Positions 60,630 through 64,000 of a DNA stretch of 64,000 nucleotides are shown here, piece by piece (positions within the stretch are counted from its first letter, which is position 1; every line of letters starts with the position of its first letter). Position numbers and translations under genes: made by a program. Below the pieces are notes generated by a model that was not told where the DNA came from, ran no database searches, and saw nothing but the letters and a program-made list of their open reading frames with translations. The stretch comes from JAJDNH01 sp964552395 (GTDB lineage Bacteria > Acidobacteriota > Thermoanaerobaculia > Thermoanaerobaculales > Sulfomarinibacteraceae). The stretch is from NCBI GenBank assembly GCA_964552395.1, contig CAZKGM010000004.1, positions 110,092 to 174,091 on the forward strand, written 5' to 3'.

Positions 60630-63080
60630 TTACCCCTGGGTAGCTTCGACCTTCACGGGGTCGAGGTGCCAGATCTCGTCGACGTACTTCCGGATGGCGC
60701 GATCGGAGGAGAACCAGCCCATCGCCGCCACGTTGCGGATTGCCTTCGCGGCCCAGGCGCGGCGGTCGGGGTACAGTGCGCCGACGCGGGCCTGCGTGTC
60801 TGCGTAGGTGCGGAAGTCCGCGAGGTGGAGGTAGCGATCCCCGTGCTCCATCAAGGCCGACCAGATCTCGTGTGACGCGGACTCGTCACCTGGCGCAAAG
60901 GTCCCCTTCTGCAGCATGTCGATCACGGCGGCCAGCTCGGGATCGGCACGGTAGTAGCTCCAAGGGTCGTAGTGACCGGAGACCGAGAGCAGGGCGCCCT
61001 GCTCCGCCGTGAGACCGAAGATGAAGATGTTGTCTTCGCCTACGGCGTCACGGATTTCGATATTGGCGCCGTCGAGCGTTCCGATCGTGAGGGCGCCGTT
61101 CAGCGCCAGCTTCATGTTGCTGGTTCCCGACGCCTCCCATCCGGCGGTCGAGATCTGCTCCGATAGGTCCGCTGCCGGGATGATCTGCTCCGCCAGAGTC
61201 ACCCGGTAGTCGGGGAGGAACGCGACCTTGAGCTGAGTGCCAACGTCCGGGTCCTTGTTGACGACGGCTGCGATGCCGTTGATGAGACGGATGATGAGCT
61301 TGGCCATGTGGTAGGCCGGGGCCGCCTTGGCGCCGAAGATGAACGTGCGCGGCGTCACCGCCGCCGATGGGTTCTCCTTGATCCTCCTGTACAGGGCGAT
61401 GATGTGCATGGCGTTCAAGAGCTGGCGCTTGTACTCGTGGAGGCGCTTGATCTGGACGTCGAACAACGACTCCGGGTCGACCTTGACCTCGCACAGCGTG
61501 CGGATCGTCTGCGCCAGGTCCTCCTTGTTGTCGCGTTTGACGGCCATGAACCGGTCCTGGAAACCGGCGTCGTCGGCGAGGGGAGCGAGCTCGGAAAGCC
61601 GGTCGAGGTCACGTGCCCAGCCGTCACCGATCTGCGACGTGGCCAGCTCGGCGAGGCGGGGGTTGCAGGTCAGCAGCCACCGCCGCGGGGTGATCCCGTT
61701 GGTGATGGCGATGAAGCGCTCCGGCCACAGCTCGGCGAAGTCGCGGGCAACCCGGGTCCGAAGCAGCTCAGTGTGCAGCCTGGCGACGCCGTTGATCCGG
61801 TGGCTGCCGACGATCGCGAGGTTGGCCATTCGGAAACGCTTGTCGCCGTCCTCGTGTACCAGGGACATCCGCTGGAGACGGTCGAAGTCCGTCGGCGAGG
61901 CCGAGCCGACCTCGTCGAGCATTCGCCGGTTGATCTCGTAGATGATCTGTACGTGGCGCGGTATCACCGAGTCCATCAGGGACACGGCCCACGTCTCCAG
62001 AGCCTCCGGGAGCAGCGTGTGGTTGGTGTACGAGCAGGCTGCCCGGGTCAGCTCCCACGCCTGCGCCCACCTGAGCTCGGCGTCGTCGACGAAGAAGCGC
62101 ATCAGCTCGGCCACGGTGAGGGCGGGGTGGGTGTCGTTGAGCTGGAACGCGACCTTTGAGGGGAAGAGCTCCCAGGCCTCTCCGTAGCGGAGTCGGAAGC
62201 GGGTGACGACGTCGTGCACCGAGGCCGCCACGAGGAGGTACTCCTGCAGCAGCCGCAAGCGCCGCCCGGCCGCCACGTAGTCAGCCGGGTAGAGGACTTT
62301 GGTGATCGCCTCGGTCCGCTCACGGTCGGCCACCGCTCGCAGGTAGTCGCCCTGCGAGAAGATCTGGAAGTCGAATTCTCGCGGCGCCTCGGCCGCCCAC
62401 AGGCGCAGCACCGACACGTTCGGCGTTCCGTAGCCGGCGATCAGGACATCATGAGGCACTCCGTAGAGTACCCTCCAGTCCACCCACACCGGGCGGTTCT
62501 TGCCGTGGCGCCCCTGGCGCCACTCCACACGGCCGCCGATCTTGACTGGAACAGTGAGATCGGGCCGTGGGATCTCCCAGGCGTACCCTCCCTTGAGCCA
62601 CCTGTCCGGACGTTCGACCTGCCAGCCGTCGCGCAGCTCCTGCCGGAACATCCCGTACTCGTAGCGCAGGCCGTAGCCGAAGGCCGGGTAGTCGAGGGTC
62701 GCCAGCGAGTCGAGGAAGCAGGCCGCGAGCCGGCCGAGACCGCCGTTGCCGAGGCCGGGATCGGACTCCTCGGCGGCGATGGTGTCGAGGTTCAAACCGA
62801 GGTTCTGCATCGCTTCGCGCGCGGGCTGTAGCAGGCCGGTCGCGATCAGGTTGTTGGTCAGGAGGCGCCCGAGCAGGTACTCCATCGACAGGTAGTGGAC
62901 GGTCTTCGCCTCGGCCTCGTCCCGGGCATGCCGACTCGCAACCGCGCGGTCGATGAGCGCCTCGCGGACCGTGAGAGCGAGCGCCGCGACGTGGTCTTCC
63001 GGGCCGGCGTCGGCGAGCTCGAGCCCGCGGGTGTAGCGGAGATAGTGAAGAAAGCGCTTGGCAAAGATCTCCGCGGTCAT
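60630..63080 (-). CDS. glgP: Glycogen/alpha-glucan phosphorylase
   Basis: An 816-residue GT35 phosphorylase that releases glucose-1-phosphate from alpha-1,4-glucans using PLP. Landmarks: YLSMEYLLGRLLTNNL, NGGLGRLAACFLDSLATL, RRWLLTCNP, the KRLHEYKRQLLN phosphate site, and the PLP lysine in GTSNMKLALNGALTIGTLDG. The C-terminus ends shortly after KYVDEIWHLDPV. The ATG at 63080 is used; GTG at 63095 after GGGGG is a good alternative adding five residues. The gene is isolated, with a 195-bp repeat on each side. Confidence 0.95.
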   Translation of the reverse strand: MTAEIFAKRFLHYLRYTRGLELADAGPEDHVAALALTVREALIDRAVASRHARDEAEAKTVHYLSMEYLLGRLLTNNLIATGLLQPAREAMQNLGLNLDTIAAEESDPGLGNGGLGRLAACFLDSLATLDYPAFGYGLRYEYGMFRQELRDGWQVERPDRWLKGGYAWEIPRPDLTVPVKIGGRVEWRQGRHGKNRPVWVDWRVLYGVPHDVLIAGYGTPNVSVLRLWAAEAPREFDFQIFSQGDYLRAVADRERTEAITKVLYPADYVAAGRRLRLLQEYLLVAASVHDVVTRFRLRYGEAWELFPSKVAFQLNDTHPALTVAELMRFFVDDAELRWAQAWELTRAACSYTNHTLLPEALETWAVSLMDSVIPRHVQIIYEINRRMLDEVGSASPTDFDRLQRMSLVHEDGDKRFRMANLAIVGSHRINGVARLHTELLRTRVARDFAELWPERFIAITNGITPRRWLLTCNPRLAELATSQIGDGWARDLDRLSELAPLADDAGFQDRFMAVKRDNKEDLAQTIRTLCEVKVDPESLFDVQIKRLHEYKRQLLNAMHIIALYRRIKENPSAAVTPRTFIFGAKAAPAYHMAKLIIRLINGIAAVVNKDPDVGTQLKVAFLPDYRVTLAEQIIPAADLSEQISTAGWEASGTSNMKLALNGALTIGTLDGANIEIRDAVGEDNIFIFGLTAEQGALLSVSGHYDPWSYYRADPELAAVIDMLQKGTFAPGDESASHEIWSALMEHGDRYLHLADFRTYADTQARVGALYPDRRAWAAKAIRNVAAMGWFSSDRAIRKYVDEIWHLDPVKVEATQG

Positions 63081-63742
63081 GCTCGTCTCGTTCACCAACA
63101 CCCCCTGCAGGCCACGCGGCTTTGCGCCGGCCTCGTGGCATCGGACTTCGAACCCGTCACCCTGAATGTCGAAAGCGCCGCAGCGGCGCTCGCGGATCAG
63201 GGTAGCACGAGCCCTGCCGCCAGGAGCTGGGGGGGTTGAACACCTGCTGAAGTGACCGAGATGAACCACAGAGACCACAGAGACCACAGAGATTCACAGA
63301 GAAGGGAAGAAGGACCCACGGAGACACGAGCTGTTCACCACGGAAGGGGGAGCTCAACCACGGGACAAAGAGTTTAACCACGGATTACACGGATTACACT
63401 GACTAGAACAAGAGGATGTACAGGCTGTTTGTCTCTTCCAGCGTCCAGCCGCATGGTGGCCGTTCGGACCAACCTGTGGCCTGCAGGAGCTCACATCCCC
63501 CTCTTGAATCCGTGAAATCCGTGGTTTCCTTTTCCTCGTGTGCCGTAAACACAAGCAGGTCGGAGGCCAGCTTACAGGCCGAGACTCAGAGCGTTCTCTC
63601 TGTGCTCTTCTGTGCCCTCTGAGCCTCTGTGGGTTTCCGGTTCCCAAGCCGTCTCGCCGTCCGCCACGACCCCGGCGCGTGAACCGATCTTGCTGGACGC
63701 GAATCCGCCAAGACGCGAAGAGCACGGCGTGACCCGAGCTCC
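63081..63742. other. Gene-free region upstream of glgP
   Basis: About 660 bases without a convincing ORF. It holds the glgP leader, the nested inverted-repeat array (63264-63636) and a CGCCAAGACGCGAAG segment near 63705 similar to the arms of the hairpin at 25197. Confidence 0.6.
63264..63636. repeat. Nested inverted-repeat array of ACCACRGA units
   Basis: Outer arms: 63264-63302 (three ACCACAGAG units and a CACAGAG) against 63594-63636 (CTCTGTG-type units). Inner arms: 63373-63399 (AACCACGGATTACACGGATT) against 63506-63527, its near-complement; complementarity continues inward with CAAGAGGATGT against ACATCCCCCTCTTG. The ACCACRGR heptamer recurs about seven times between 63264 and 63385. 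Composition is AT-richer than the surroundings. Confidence 0.7.
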
Positions 63743-63938
63743 GGCAGATCCGCGGCCTGCAGCCGCACCCCTCGGAATCGGGAAGCCCAGTCTCGAGGAG
63801 GACCTCGGCCCCGGGCTTCCCGCCCCGAGGGGCCGCTGCGCTCGGATCTGCCTCCCGGGTTCTCTGAGAGGCTGTGAGCCCCCCTCCCTTTTGATAGGGG
63901 AGGGATCGCGCAGATGCGCCCTCTCTCACCTCGCCGCT
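63743..63938. repeat. 195-bp structured repeat, copy 2
   Basis: Matches copy 1 (60157-60351) throughout, with a few substitutions and one extra base. It has the same GGCAGATCCG terminal inverted repeats (63743-63752 and 63843-63852) and the same CCCCTCCC/GGGGAGGG hairpin. Together the two copies bracket glgP. Confidence 0.8.
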
Positions 63939-64000
63939 GCACGACCTTCGTCGTCGCGACCACGAGGTCAGCGACTCCTCGCTCGCTGGCGGCGAGGCGC

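Noticed and set aside
63264..63636. CRISPR array
   Set aside because: Repeat units are too short and irregular, arranged as inverted arms, and without uniform spacers.

Overview
The window is about 64 kb of high-GC DNA with dense, tightly packed genes on both strands. The host looks like a Gram-negative (diderm) bacterium: it has a KDO-8-phosphate phosphatase, an MsbA-type lipid exporter, a muropeptide-recycling NagZ, a type IV pilus PilT and a periplasmic cytochrome c maturation system. A duplicated ThyX, a heme chaperone CcmE of the CXXXY type, several one- and two-component sensors and an unfused bacterial housekeeping set would fit a free-living Acidobacteriota-like lineage. That placement is an inference from gene content; no rRNA or tRNA gene is visible to confirm it.

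Layout. 1-4.2 kb: kdsC(+), thyX and metG(-). 4.2-9.4 kb: a transmembrane pseudokinase preceded by a 40-codon ORF, then feoA-feoB. 9.4-13.8 kb (-): mutS, nagZ, a 13-codon ORF and queC. 13.8-17.5 kb (+): three overlapping genes for a signal-peptide-bearing MEMO-AMMECR1 fusion, a Tat-type DUF362 protein and a Tat-type radical SAM enzyme, which together form an apparently exported AmmeMemoRadiSam system. 17.6-25.1 kb (+): an MsbA-like exporter and yicC, then a peptide-binding lipoprotein overlapping a histidine kinase, receiver and EAL phosphodiesterase. 25.3-31.6 kb (-): soluble kinase, nucleotidyltransferase, pilT, mgtE. 31.7-34.1 kb (+): amidase, a 166-bp palindromic element and a small unknown gene. 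34.2-38.4 kb (-): Ycf46-like AAA ATPase, soluble kinase, pseudouridine synthase, NfeD-like protein, Maf. 38.5-46.7 kb: DedA-like protein, OppD/OppF with an unknown membrane-anchored protein, rtcB, an ECF sigma/anti-sigma/membrane protein operon, NifU-like protein and a Fur-family regulator. 46.8-60.1 kb (+): radC, ClC channel, diguanylate cyclase, ccmABCDEF, an unknown protein, alanine dehydrogenase-like protein and a CoA-transferase. 60.1-64 kb: glycogen phosphorylase (-) between two copies of a 195-bp structured repeat, followed by a nested inverted-repeat array.

Two features run through the whole window. First, many genes that head a transcription unit have a TANNNT-like hexamer only 6-10 nt before the start codon and no Shine-Dalgarno sequence, which points to widespread leaderless transcription. 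Second, the intergenic spaces hold several unrelated palindromic or tandem repeat families: an octanucleotide tandem array, a 166-bp CTAG-bounded palindrome, the 195-bp pair around glgP, a 25-bp dispersed repeat and ACCACRGA-type arrays.

The best candidate for an under-described system is the extracytoplasmic MEMO-AMMECR1/DUF362/radical SAM cluster at 13.8-17.5 kb. The other genes are mostly housekeeping (translation, repair, wall recycling, cytochrome c maturation) interleaved with c-di-GMP and phosphorelay signalling.
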